A stretch of 64,000 nt of DNA from Entonaema liquescens (Eukaryota > Ascomycota > Sordariomycetes > Xylariales > Xylariaceae): the NCBI GenBank assembly GCA_902805475.1, contig CADCSX010000007.1:186001-250000 (forward strand), in the 5' to 3' direction. The position numbers were made by a program, and so were the translations under genes. The notes under the pieces were generated by a model. It was not told the DNA's origin. It saw only the letters and a program-made list of their open reading frames with translations, and did not search any database. Shown here one piece after another: positions 31,928 through 44,498 of the stretch. Within the stretch, counting starts at the first letter, position 1, and the number at the start of each line of letters is the position of its first letter.

Positions 31928-33349
31928 TTACGCTATCCATCGTATTCCATCCAGCTCATCCAAATATTCCTCATAAAAATGTTCGCTGCTGGTTGTTTCG
32001 CTATTCCCAGTACCATCTTCAGGCGACCGCGCACCAGAACCAAATAGTACTCCAAAATCAGCATATACGTCATCCAAGTCGTCATCTGAAAAATCTGCGT
32101 ATCGGGTTTCAAGGTCTGGAGAAGGAAATGCTACATCATCGTCTTCCATTTGTGGTGGCACGTCTGGCGGGTTCACCGGTAGACTTGGTCGCAGTGGAGG
32201 AGATGGACAAGTTGCTACTGGACTTGGACTCCTGTTCTCAGGGCTGCCCTTTTTACTTATAGAACTTCCCCGATCCGGTGGACTTGAACTGGGAGGTAGG
32301 GAATGGAATGATGTTGTATGTGGTCGCCAAGCCGGAGGTATCGGATGATCGTAAGGGTTAGGCGCAAGGCCAGGGAATCTTGCCCCCGTCGAGCTGTTGG
32401 ACGTCGTTACCAGCTGCAAACCGTGGCTCAGCGAGTTTCCTCTAGCTGCCATTCCCGCGATCACCGTATGGCCTCTCAGCACAGCGGCCTGCCGCACACC
32501 AATCCTCACTCTATTGAGGATGGCTACTTTGCGGATTAGCGCGCTTTGGTGACCGGCTCTCTTCAAGGAGCCCATGGCGGCCAACTTAAGGAATCGGCTA
32601 AGCACAGGCGAGTCATCACCGCTTTCGCGGTTCAGAATGTGCGTCGCCGGCCATGAGTACGGCTGTGAGAGCCGACTCGTCACGAGATGTAATCGTAACC
32701 GCCGCTTCTTACACGAAAGCCCACCTGTTCCAGGTCCGTCAACATCATGCAATGCACGGCCCCGCTTGGGAGGCCGGAAGGCAAGGGGCGACGAAACGAA
32801 CAATTCCGGGGAAGCAAAAGACTGTTTTCTCCTCACTTCCTTTTCATTTCGCGCTGCTGCGCTCAACGTTGTTACTCTCAGGGGTCGAATAGAATCGACC
32901 CTGGGTGTTGGGAGCACATCAATGCTGTGCTCCCCCTGGCCTTCCTCACCGGCCTCAGACTGGGACTGCAAAACCACCGGGGCCGAATTAGCCTTCTTGG
33001 GCTTCGGTCGGCTCTCCGTCGACAACACCGCGGTCGGAATCCGAGGCCCACATGGCTGAAGCTCTATTTGGATCTTCGTCAAGCGAGAGCTAGCGCTAAG
33101 AACTCTGCGGTTGGCACGATCCTGGCTTCTACTACTGTCATCGCTTTCGCTACCACCACTGACCTCAGCTTTGAGAATCCGGACAACACTGGGCGGCGAA
33201 TTGGGCGCCGATGCACTGATCCGGAAGTATCGCGACCTGCTGCTATTCCCTAGGCTCGGATCATCATCCGAATGGCACGCTTGGCGCGAGGACCATGGTA
33301 ATCCAAAATGCTCCAGGGACGTCTGGTGCGCATCTAGCTTAACAACCAT
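31928..33349 (-). CDS. Unrecognised 473-aa protein with one conserved-looking basic segment
   Basis: Single exon, ATG 33349 to stop at 31928. The N- and C-terminal parts are Ser/Pro-rich and disordered. The likely folded core is about residues 215-300, containing CKKRRLRLHLVTSRLS, YSWPATHIL and SALIRKVAILNRVRIGVRQA, rich in basic residues. The C-terminus is strongly acidic (SDDDLDDVYADFG, FYEEYLDELDGI). No catalytic motif, signal peptide or membrane segment is visible. The conserved-looking core suggests a real gene; I do not assign a function. Convergent with the OHCU decarboxylase gene. Confidence 0.75.
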   Translation of the reverse strand: MVVKLDAHQTSLEHFGLPWSSRQACHSDDDPSLGNSSRSRYFRISASAPNSPPSVVRILKAEVSGGSESDDSSRSQDRANRRVLSASSRLTKIQIELQPCGPRIPTAVLSTESRPKPKKANSAPVVLQSQSEAGEEGQGEHSIDVLPTPRVDSIRPLRVTTLSAAARNEKEVRRKQSFASPELFVSSPLAFRPPKRGRALHDVDGPGTGGLSCKKRRLRLHLVTSRLSQPYSWPATHILNRESGDDSPVLSRFLKLAAMGSLKRAGHQSALIRKVAILNRVRIGVRQAAVLRGHTVIAGMAARGNSLSHGLQLVTTSNSSTGARFPGLAPNPYDHPIPPAWRPHTTSFHSLPPSSSPPDRGSSISKKGSPENRSPSPVATCPSPPLRPSLPVNPPDVPPQMEDDDVAFPSPDLETRYADFSDDDLDDVYADFGVLFGSGARSPEDGTGNSETTSSEHFYEEYLDELDGIRWIA

Positions 33350-36300
33350 AGTAACCCTACCCGGCTGGTGCTAAAATCCTCCGGTCGCTATATACGAATG
33401 GGTTGAGCGCTGTTAAACAAATAATCAACACGAATGACGTCGAAGAGAGGAGGAGAGGGGAGTCGTGGCTCAAGTTGGGAAGTGTGTCATGATCGCGTAG
33501 GTGGTTCTTTGTGCCTTCGTGTTGTATTGCCTCAGGATATAATGAAATTCCGTATTATAAACCGATGCACCCACTGCAACTAACACGGAATAAACGTATT
33601 GATTAAGGGACAATGTGGATATGCCGTGACCGGGTGAGTGAGGTAATCCACGAGGTTGCAGACCGGGATGCTTCATCAAACTCGAAACACGGGCGGGAGT
33701 ACTAATCGCAGCACGGTGTTCTCTTTTGTGCAAAGCCAATGCTAGTTCTGTAGGCTAGATCACTAGAATTGTCAACGTTGGCCTCACTTATGTTATTTCC
33801 GTCTGAGGGTATACAAGATCGTGTGTATTGGAGCTTTTGTGGAGGGTGAGTTGATGGGGAAGTAGGAATGCGCCGAGGCAGCGAGATTGGCTGGGCGGCT
33901 TAATAAGAGAAGAAAGGGACGGGACGCTGAAGATCGTCCGCCTGCGTTAAACCCGGGGAAAGCAATCTTAGCAGGTTAGGTTAGTGTATGTAGGTATGTA
34001 TGCACACACATAAATAATTGGCTTTGTGGATATTTTCGGGGGCGGGAAGATCCCGACAGCTGGTACCGGACGTCTGTGTGTGTATATGCGTTCTTGTGGT
34101 TTCTCTTTTCCTGCTCTGGCTCTTCGAGCTGCGAATGCTACGTGCGTGCCTCTCTAGTGTACGCATCGGGCCAGTTAGGCTAGTTTGGGTATCCCAGGGT
34201 ATTGGTCACGAATTACCTACCTATCCTAGGCTATTGCTGGGGCCATGCTGCAAGTGGCACGAGGCGCAGATCCTGCGGGCATGGGGTGTATATGCGTGTA
34301 AGAGAGAGGGTACGGTACATACGAATTGTACGCAGCTAGGATCGTGACAGACTAAGACCGTTAGTTCTGTTACTTAGTTCCTCTTCTCAATGATCAATGA
34401 TCAATGGGAGAACATATTGTTGTATACATCACATATAGTACGGCCTTAAGCACATTAGCAATTAAGAAGGACCGAAGTCGTCGTCATCGTCAGCGGGCGA
34501 TGGGTTAGGTATGGCAATGGCTTGTCAGATGACAGATGCTAGCGAGGGTTTCTTCGTCCGGTGGGAGAGACGGCTGTTCGCTGTATGAAGTTGAGGAGTT
34601 TTGACTGGCAGCACTATAACAGGGTATGAATAACTTACCTTAGGCAAGTATGTAGAGTGCAGGGATTGGTTTGCCGGAGAGCCTCTGGAGTATCATACAC
34701 GTGAAGGCCGAATCATGTGGGTGAAGTTAAGGACGTTGTGTGAGTGGCTAAAATAAAGAAAACGAAAGCCGGGGATCGATCTCAGAAGAGGAAATGCGAA
34801 AGCCAACATCGTATGATTGGGGGGGAAGTCAATCATCAGCGAGGGCCAGACGGTCAAATTGGCATACATAGTCCCGACGTTCCATTTCACTATTAGTGAC
34901 ACGTCTTTTTTTCCTTCTCTTCTTTTCCATCTTCGCACACGAGTCGGGATGTCGAGGTACATAGTGGTACGCATGCAGGGACTTACAATAGAATAGGTAT
35001 GGTAGCTAACTCGTAAGGTCACATCCGTCCCATATAGGTATACAATATATTGTACTGTACCACGCCGCGGCTTTAAGAAATGGGAAAGTTGCGAAAGCCG
35101 AGTCCTAACAATTGCGGTGAAAGTTTGAAACCACACACGAAGCGATCAAGTGCAAGTGCAGTTTAGGAGAAAGGCACAATGGCAAGCCAAGTGAAGACCG
35201 CATGTTGTTTCATGTAACCATCTACATAAGTACAATACGTGGTGAGATTGTCAGCACTTTTTTTTTTTTTTTTTTAGTGCGCCTCTTATATTATTGGCAT
35301 GACCGCTTAGCGTAGCCCAGAGGTGGTATGCTTTCTTCTTTCGTAATGGGACAGGACGGTCAACGAATTGGTATTAGTCTCACCGAATCTAATAGCGACT
35401 AATTCTCTGCAAGGACGGGACAAGACGCACGAACGGGTATCAATGCTAACCACCATATTCTCATATTCTTTTCCCTGATGACAAGTAGGTCGTTTCCCCC
35501 CTCTTTAGGATATACTGTCTACCTTGTACAGTACGGAGACAGGGAGACATTCCGGGACGGGCTGGTCCCCGGAGTTTGCCAGAGAGCAAGCCCGGGATCA
35601 TCTACTGGTTGGCCTCTGTTAGCCCTGCCGAGGCCCGTTTTTTTTCTTCCCCACATCCTACCCCATCAACCCTCGTCGCCGTCACGAAGACACGAGCTTA
35701 CGATGTGGTATTTTTGTTTCTTTCTCGGCTTAGGCAAACGACGGAATACCATCCTATGTAATGCTGTGCCTCAAAACAGCAGCAGTATATGGTATTCAGC
35801 TACTATTTGTAGCAGAATATCCACATACCAGGATTAGTAGTCAATCCCGTCTACTGGGAGAGCCAAGGGTCTCCGCACTGATATTCCATACAGGCAGTAC
35901 TATATGTAGGTAGTCAGTGTTCAGGAAGGTAAGGAGTTTTATATGAATCACGGGCTTGCGGCCAATTAAACCATATAGCGAGACGAATATGATCGACATT
36001 TCTATTTCTATAAAAACCTATGTCACGCTATGCGTGAATAGGTTGACAACCAAGTAGTTCTGTGTTCGGTAGTGCCTTACGGAAATACAGTAGGTTAGGT
36101 AGTCTGAGGACCACGTTTCTTATTCCCTTACGACCCATACCTCAGCTGTTTCTGGTGCTGCTGGGCTTGGCGAATCAAGGACTAATATCAAGTACGCGCC
36201 GAAGGGTCGACAATGTGTTGAAGCCGGGGGATAGAGCATATGTACATAGCATTGAGCTGACCTCATGCTACGCCTAGACTCTGCACTAAGGCATAAGTAC

Positions 36301-39214
36301 TCAGGTTGACATGGGAATAGATCTGGGGTGATGGGGAACGGGGACCACCGTTTGAAAAGAAGCAAAGAGCGGGGATATTAGTACCACATGCCTTTCTACC
36401 AATTACTGTATATTATCCCCCCCCCAATACAATATCTCTACTTCTAACGCCGAGGAGAATCGATTGAGACGATTACCTATTTCTCATATGTATACATACT
36501 ATACTATATTAACCTGAGCGAACCGAGAGAGTTCCTCGGGCAATTGTCTCACATACATTAGATACTTAACGTAGGTATTTAATAATGAATACCATATTGA
36601 CAAATACCAGTCAAGTGTGAACACGCTTCTTAGTGTATTGAATCTCTACTAACTCCAAGCCAATTGACGAATTGCTTTTAAGTTCTTTCCGAAGGAGCCA
36701 ATCGTCAGCATGTTGGCCGTCAGCATCACTTCTCAGGAGGTAAAATTTCAAAGGTCATGCGGTCGGAAAAGAATTATAATAAGAAAAATAAAGAACGAAA
36801 AAGAAATAAGAAATGGATGAATGGGTCCTCCCGGATCCCAGTTGTCTAAAAGGGGAATCTTCCATTTTCGCTTCTATCGACCTTCTTCCAACCGAACCCA
36901 TGCCCCTCCAGCTATTGGCACGAAGCGAATGTGACAGGCCTACATATTAGAAAGGTCACCTTGCAGCGTGTCACTACTACTTTTAGCTGCGGTTGGACAC
37001 ATATAGGTAGGTACATCGCAGTGCATATACCAAGGAAAGGAGATGGTCTCTAGCTAGATATACTCATATTTATTATATATATCTCTGCTCCGTATTCGTA
37101 CTACCGGTCTACCGTAGCATTTATTCAAAGCTGTGCCATGGAACCCCATCATTCATCCCCCTCTTCACTGGCCTGACGAGCTTAACAGCGTGAATATACC
37201 CCTAAACTTATAACTACATTCATCCAGACCACTGGGACTGTGCAACTTAACAGGAGCGATACCAATGGAGGCAAATTTCCCGAATTGGAAATTAGCTAAT
37301 GAGGGAAACCCTGCTTCTTGTTGTGGAATCGTCAGGTCTGGGGTTAGTCAACCATCTCGCCAAGCCTCGAGATCAAGATCCCCATGGGGAGGGGAAGGGG
37401 TCTTACACAAAATAGTGATTGAACACTGATATTTTTAAACCAAGACTTAAATGCAAATGAGTTTAAAATAAACATTATAAATAAATTAACAATCATAATA
37501 AGTCTTCAGTTATCATTGGAATTTTCTTTTTCTTGAAAAGTTGTAGAATAATTGTTTAAACGTGGAAAATGTATAGTTAGATTATTATCACGTCGAATCA
37601 CTCGGTATGAGCTACTGAGTCATTTTGAATTAACCCCTGGTCTAGAAACCATAGTTAAAACGAAAAGCAACGTTGTATAACGAATTATTGTGTTTTAAGG
37701 TGCGTCACCGGATCGTATAGGAGGACTTTAGATAACGAGTAAACCAGCAGCGACGTCTCGGGACCCGAAACCCTCGGAAATTTCCTCAAGTATATCACCC
37801 TTTTCGTATAGGTGCGCTATAAAGTAGGACTAGCGGTACAGATCGCTGTTGGGTTCCATAATATCGAGCTCAATGCTGCTAGATAGGGCTTCCTGTGCGC
37901 TGCATTGTCATCGAACAAAGAGATTGTCATCCAAAATGTAGACCCGGCGATGCTAGGTAGATGGCTTTCGGTTACAGAACTATCATTCTACCTAGACACT
38001 ATGGAGGCGACGGTTTCCAAGGCCACCCATCAGCTCGTGATGGACTCTCGACAGAGTTAAACAACAGAGAAATCGCCAAACCCAAGGGCAAGAACGACTT
38101 GGTGGTATCCTGGTTCGTAATTCTCTCAAGACACCGAATGCCATGCAGATTTGAGGATAGAAGCGCGATTCTGGGATAGTTTTATAATCTACCTCACGAA
38201 GGAAGTATGGCTGCACGGAACGCCGCCACGACTCAATTAGAAAGCCAATAGTTGGTATCCCACCCATACAAATTATTCAAGAGACACCCGGATCGTGTAA
38301 GAACTTGCAGGGCAGTGTTGACAGGTGGAGGAGAGTTTCGCGAGGCATACTCGCTTGTGAAGATATTTACGTTCCATATAAGAAGTCCAGGAATATATAG
38401 AGCTCCAATCACAGCATACCTAAGCTACATCGTAGCAATATAAATCTCAGCCTGACTCTTAAATGTCTTCGACGGCGAGGTTGTAGAGAGAGTCAGCTAC
38501 TGTCATATTCGCCCTAGATGCTTAGTAGATCTATTATATGAGGAACAGCGCAGGCTGCGGCATCCATGCTGGCAGTATTCTATATATCAGAATTTTGCAT
38601 TTGGAAGTATTAGTACTATTTTTATATATCTGATGACCGTACCCTAGGGGTGATGTGTTTCGAATAATGAATAAGATAGGTCCATGGACATGGTTCGAGA
38701 ATGGGTGTAGTTTCTACCTGTATCAAATCTTATAATATTTCAACAGTCTTTTTCTTCTTCTAACACAGCACTCACATATCTATCAGGTAAGCATACCTAG
38801 GTATATAGCGACAAAAATATATCAAAGGGTTGTTTTCTCCATCATAGATGATTAGCATCAATATTTTTCAATACGTGATATTAGTTGTATGGTTCTATCT
38901 AGGAGGCTGTTGATAATTCCTTTCGAACCCCTTTTGAGGCCTACTTAATTAACTTACCTTCTTTAGTACCCAAGAGTTGAGTGGACAAAGCAACAATGAA
39001 ATAGAACCGGTAAGTTAGAGCGTAAATGACTACTTCTTAGGCATTGTATGTAACTAGAGTATGTAGACGGACAAAGTTACCTAAATACTTACCTGGGTGG
39101 TTACCAAACGCCAAGTATAAAGAGATCGCCCGTTTCCTATAGAATAATTTGTAACCGACTTTGTAAACTACTGCGTACAACACACATCCGACAAAATCAA
39201 TTCTCATCGTAACT
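33350..39214. other. 5.9-kb stretch without a recognisable gene
   Basis: Only short frames without protein-like composition (for example 34018-34347, 34693-35136, 35478-35837). It has a T tract at about 35259-35275, TG/CA-rich pieces near 34000-34090 and several short palindromes of the TAGGTAGGTAC kind. 37960-38260 has coding-like composition in broken frames and may be gene debris. No tRNA, rRNA or repeat array seen. Confidence 0.5.
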
Positions 39215-40626
39215 ATGGCCGGTAGGTGGAAATCGGCGTATAGTTACGAATCCTTTTATCTTGATCCTCCCAATGCCCTGACTATCGAAGGGGGCAATGC
39301 AAGAATCGCAGCCGATGGCTTTCTGATATCGCAAATTTTTGAACCGGGATTTTATATCGCCTACTCTAATGCGAACAAGAGATTTTATATGGTGAAAGTG
39401 GTGCAACATCGACCTCGTGTACCCAGAGACCAGTTATTGGAAGACGAATTCTCACATCCCGCACCGCCCGAAGTAAGAATATCGAGTCTTACTCCTGCAG
39501 AAGTCGCACAGGTTCCAGGCATGAAACATACGCTTAATTGCCCTAGTGAGCAAGAAACAGGAGTACCCAAGCTAGATTATTTTCATGCGAATTCTGCTGG
39601 GAAATGGACTATGTATTACAGGTAAATATATCTCTGGCAATAGTTTCACTAATACTTAGGGGCAATATACTAATAATCTACCTTCTGCGATTTAGATATC
39701 CAAACGGAGGAACCCTAGAGAATTTAATAGAACAACACTACTTAAATCTGCATCCAATACCGGAGATGTTCATTTGGCATGTAAGTAGTATATTATGCAG
39801 GGTATTGGTACATATGCATACTGGCCGGGTTTCGCCAGAGGATGACCCGCCGGCCAATTGGAAGAGGATTTACCATCGAGCCATACACCCGCGTAACATC
39901 TTCTTGGATTACCAGCAACGGAGACCGGGTCGTGTACCTAGATATGGTATTGAGGTCGATGCCTTCCCCGATATTATACTATCCAATTTTTCGAACGCGG
40001 CTATCGAGACTGAGAACGATGCTTGGCTAAAACCGGGCCTCCATCCAAACGAGGCTCAACCAAATGATTGGGAGGACATCTACCATGTTGGTTGCGTATT
40101 ACGCTCTTTGTGCATGGCACACATTCCGGCTGGACATCGCATAGATCCTGGTGAGCAGGTGAAAGATGAGACGGGTCCGGACCTCTGGACTGACCGACCA
40201 GATAGCAGGGAGGTGAGAGGAGCAAACAGGGTGCCAAGGGAGGGAGGCCCCGGATATTCTCGCTTGCTTATCGATACCTTAGAGCAATTCGAATGGCAAA
40301 ATCAAGAAGACGCCAATATTGAAGAACCCGCCTACAGGGGCAATTCGGTAAAAAGTATTGGTTGGATAATTGATGAGGTTTATCTCAAAGCAGAGGCCCA
40401 GCTTGACGAATTCAGAAACGGGGAGCATAGTAGAGACCCTGGTCATTTTACTAATATAGATGTGTCGTGGTCGAGACCGTGTGGCCCTCGACCACCGATT
40501 GTAGTCGAGGACAGAGGCGACCCAGACTACATCGAAGATGTGGCAGGTCAAATAAGGGTGGGAATAGATAATCTAGACTTTAGGGAGATACAGTTCCCAA
40601 TAGCTAAAGTCCGAGTAATAGAATGA
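39215..40626 (+). CDS. Protein kinase-like protein, probably a pseudokinase
   Basis: Two exons, 39215-39621 and 39696-40626 (74-bp intron, GTAAAT...TTTAG), joined as YYR|YPNGGTLENLI; 445 aa. Kinase-fold landmarks are FYMVKVV (Lys61, VAIK-like), a hinge-like YPNGGTLENLI, and a catalytic-loop equivalent YHRAIHPRNIF (196-198 His-Arg-Ala). The usual HRD Asp is replaced by Ala198, while Asn203 is kept. The DFG region reads LSNFSNA, so the metal-binding Asp is also missing. DWEDIYHVGCVL matches the kinase region that follows the activation segment. Known for the fold: loss of both acidic residues normally abolishes phosphotransfer, so a binding or scaffold role is likely. This resembles fungus-specific expanded kinase-like families. 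Confidence 0.75.
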
Positions 40627-41109
40627 TCTATTCGTACATAGTTTTCATGTAACGGCATTGTCAAATAGTTTTTGTGTAACTAGTATTAGGATAACTTTTC
40701 GATTAATATATTGATTAGGCGTATGGGTGGCATATCAACGTACCTACTGGATACATTACAAGTGATGCCATATAACATTGAAATTACGAGTGATGCCGTA
40801 TGTCATTGTAGTCAAGAAGGGGTTGAGAAAGGCAAGTTAAAAGTTATGTACCTAGGTAAAGTACCTACCAACTAACTACCTAATTGATGTAAGTGGTACG
40901 TGTAGTTGAGTGGTACATAAGGGTACCCAGATATGTACCTAGATAAGCTTTCCGTAGGGCGGGGATGTGAGAGATCTAAGTGGGGCCATAATCTACACCG
41001 CCCGGCATAAAAATAAATTTACTTCAATTTCTCTTATCCTTTCTAATTCCTCTGTCTAATAGGGCATAAAAGCTTTACGACATTTCATTATTACCACCCT
41101 TATCTCAAG
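40627..41109. other. Intergenic, 483 bp
   Basis: Upstream of DRS1. Contains cctaggta-type motifs (40851-40860 and neighbours). A direct repeat with gtgatgcc(a/g)tat is at about 40763 and 40791. Confidence 0.5.
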
Positions 41110-43454
41110 ATGACTTCCAAGCGCAAAGCCGACGACTTTATATATACCCTGTCCGATAATGAGGAATTACCTAATGAAGAGGAAGTACTACCCGAACCGA
41201 ATCCACCAAAGAAAAAGGCCAAGAAGAACAAGCGAAATACCCAATTAGATGATGAAGAAAATGGTGTTTGGGGCAAGAAAGACGAAGATGATGGAGCAAT
41301 GGATTCAGAATTTGAGTTTGCAGAGGATGGCACAACAGACTTCAGAGCCGAAGATTTTGAGGGCTGGGGCTTCGATGGTGCGAAGAAGGGCATGAATGGT
41401 ATCGTAAAGAGACTCGTTGACGTGGATGAGATCGTGCGAAGGAGAAGGGGTACTCAAGGGAATATGGATGCAAGCGATGCGCGTATAAATAATGGCAAGA
41501 AAGAAGTTGCGGACGGCGTCGACATCGAAAATGCAGATGAAGACATTGAACTTGATGACCAAGACGACGAAGTTTTAGCTGAAGATGGATTCGGTATGGG
41601 TGCTGCTTCGGATGAAGAATCAGGAGACGATGGTGCGGAAGCCGAGTCTGAACATGATGAGCGTGATGAGGATGGTGCTTCAGATGGTGATTCCGTCGCA
41701 ACCCCGTCGATCATCCCGATGACGAAGGTGAATCTGACGAAACTGACGACGAAGAAGATCCCGAAGAAGCAGCTAAGAGAGCGGCCTTCTTCGCACCTGA
41801 GGAGAAGAAGCCAGCTGGGAAGCAGAATGGAAAATCTTCGTTCCAAACCATGTCCCTTTCGCGACCGATATTGCGCGGCCTCAATTCTGTCGGCTTCAAT
41901 GAGCCCACTCCAATCCAGGCGAAAACGATACCACTCGCGCTGGAAGGAAAAGATCTAGTTGGCGGCGCAGTTACAGGTTCTGGAAAGACAGCTGCATTTG
42001 TTGTTCCCATCTTGGAACGACTACTATATCGACCGAATAAAATCCCCACGAGTCGCGTGGTAATCTTAACCCCTACCCGAGAGCTCGCTATCCAATGCCA
42101 CGCGGTTGCAACCAAGCTGGCTAGCCATACAGATATCAAATTCTGTCTGGCCGTTGGTGGGTTGAGTCTGAAAGTTCAGGAAGCGGAACTACGTCTACGA
42201 CCTGACGTTATCATTGCTACCCCAGGTAGATTTATCGATCATATGCGCAACTCGGCTAGCTTTTCAACGGATACGGTTGAAATTCTAGTCCTGGATGAGG
42301 CAGACCGAATGCTCGAGGATGGTTTTGCTGATGAGCTGAACGAGATCCTTACTACCTTACCGAAGTCAAGGCAAACAATGCTTTTCTCCGCTACTATGAC
42401 TTCTTCCGTTGATAGACTCATCCGTGCCGGCCTAAATAAACCGGTACGAGTAATGGTAGATTCTCAAAGGAAAACGAATGACAAGCTAGAACAAAAATTC
42501 GTCCGGTTAAGACCAGGCCGGGAAGAGAAGAGAATGGGCTATCTCATCCATATCTGCAAGACGATGCACACTGAGCGAGTTATCATATTCTTCAGACAAA
42601 AGAAGGAGGCGCATCGTGCGCGCATCATTTTCGCCTTGTTTAATCTGTCCTGCGCTGAATTGCACGGGAGTATGAACCAGGCACAGGTGAGTAGCCTTAT
42701 TAATATGCTTAAATATCCCGTTTCTAACAGCTTGTAGCGTATTGCTAGTGTTGAAGCCTTCCGAGATGGCAAAGTATCCTTTCTGCTTGCCACTGATCTA
42801 GCTTCTCGAGGTCTTGATATCAAAGGCGTAGATACAGTTATCAACTATGAAGGCCCACAAACACTCGAGATCTACGTACATCGTGTGGGGCGTACTGCAC
42901 GAGCTGGTCGTTCAGGTGTTGCTATCACACTCGCTGCGGAACCTGACCGGAAAGTCGTTAAAGCAGCGGTGAGAGCTGGGAAGGCCCAGGGAGCCAAGAT
43001 CAGTAGTTTGATCATTGATCCCGCCGAAGCCGATAAATGGCAATCCAAGATTGATGAGATGGCTGATGAGATCGAGTCAATTGCTCGGGAAGAGAAAGAA
43101 GAGAAGCAGCTGGCACAGGCAGAGATGCAAATTAAGAAGGGAGAGAATATGGTCGTTCACGAGGACGAGATCAAGTCGCGACCAAAGAGGACATGGTTTG
43201 AAACACAACATGAGAAGAAGAAGGCCAAGGAGGCTGGGATGGCTGAGTTGAACGGACTGAAAGAATCATTGAAGAAGAAAGGGAACGGCAAGCTAAGCAA
43301 CAAGGATAGGAAGAAGCTGGACGCCAAGTCGACCAGGACAGAGGGTATGTGGAAGAAGGGTTCCGCCGAGAGGGCCGGTAAAGGTGCTGTTCTTAATTTC
43401 AAGAAGGACAAGAAGAAGAAGCCCAGGACGTCTGGCAGGGTACAAAAGAGATAG
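41110..43454 (+). CDS. drs1: DEAD-box RNA helicase Drs1 (ribosome biogenesis), one apparent frameshift
   Basis: Exon 1 is 41110-42686 and exon 2 is 42738-43454 (51-bp intron GTGAGT...TGTAG). The N-terminus MTSKRKADDFIYTLSDNEE and a long acidic region lead to AAKRAAFFAPEEKK, as in Drs1. Helicase motifs (frame-corrected numbering) are Q motif FNEPTPIQ (263-270), TGSGKT (289-294), PTRELA, TPGR, DEAD (396-399), SAT and HRVGRTARAGR (about 574), followed by a Lys-rich tail. The acidic region reads in frame 1 up to SVATP, then must shift: a TGA at 41688-41690 blocks the other frame earlier, so one base is missing near the CCCC run at 41702-41705. Corrected length is about 764 aa. Known role: nucleolar helicase for 27S pre-rRNA/60S assembly, essential in yeast. 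Confidence 0.95.
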
Positions 43455-44498
43455 TCTAGGAGATACCAATACTGATATGGGGGTTTTCGCGACGCTGAGC
43501 TCTTACGTATCTGCATAACGTTATACCCAATAGAGTTCTTCTAGGTTAGAGTTAGCTAGAGGTAATCGAGTCCGGATAAGAAATCTCCTCATGAGCTATA
43601 ATCATAAAGACACTATTGTTACAAAACTCATGATATATATTTTTATAATTTATATTTTTACAAACAGAGATATAAAAGGTCACCAACCTATATAGCATGC
43701 ACGTAACATTACCCCTGACCTACTACAGGTGTATGAAAAGGTACGAACAGGGATGGACGTCAGTCAGGATTTATAACTGATGTCACCAGTGCGCGGCCCC
43801 CACCAAAAAACTTACACTTGCCCCATCTTGTCCGTGAGACTCAATGGCACAAGCTCCAACTTTTTTAACCTCGATGAGAGTCAAATGATAGAATATTATC
43901 CGTCGACCCTGTCGCAAAACTCTTACTCTAGTCCAACCTCCCTAAGTCTTGTAACCATGTGTTAAGTTTAATTCGTCCTTATTAAATCCAGCCTTCTCAG
44001 TCGTTTGAAGACATAAACCACCACCTGGCTGAAGTTTTGTCACGTTGCGACTTATCAGCAACGACGAGGCTATAGCCAGAAACATACATACCTAGTTATA
44101 CAATCCAGGTATATATTAAATCGGGGAACAGCAAACTCTGTCATTGAACTCACTTTACCTGGTTTTCATAATCACCCAAAGTGGCTCCGTCACGCCGATT
44201 CTTACCTCTTCGACCTCATCCCCATCATCGACAGACACTCCTCCAGTACCTTTTCCCACGTAACCTACGCGAACGTTACCGCGAACGTTACCGCGAACGA
44301 CTTATTGGGTTCCATCTAGATACCTTCCCTCATTATAAGCATCATCTTCAAAGTCGCATCTATCGTTTTATACTCGACCGTCAACGCCGTCGCCGTGAGC
44401 AGTCGCGTCTCGTTGATCACGCGCGACGGTTGTTGCTCGGCTTACCAACTCCGAATACCAAAGGCACGAGAGATGGATCAAGACCCGCGCCGGGAAAG
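43455..44498. other. Intergenic and possible 5' coding extension of APP1
   Basis: 43455-44071 holds nothing recognisable (an AT-rich stretch near 43630-43680). From 44072 to 44498 the APP1 frame is open without an ATG, and it encodes a basic, protein-like stretch (see findings). Confidence 0.5.
44267..44299. repeat. 12-bp tandem repeat cgcgaacgttac
   Basis: Nearly three units in the open frame upstream of the APP1 ATG (encodes RERY repeats). Confidence 0.85.

Noticed and set aside
34018..34347. 109-aa frame
   Set aside because: No conserved features, Cys/Val/Leu-rich run from TG repeats, no splice partners.
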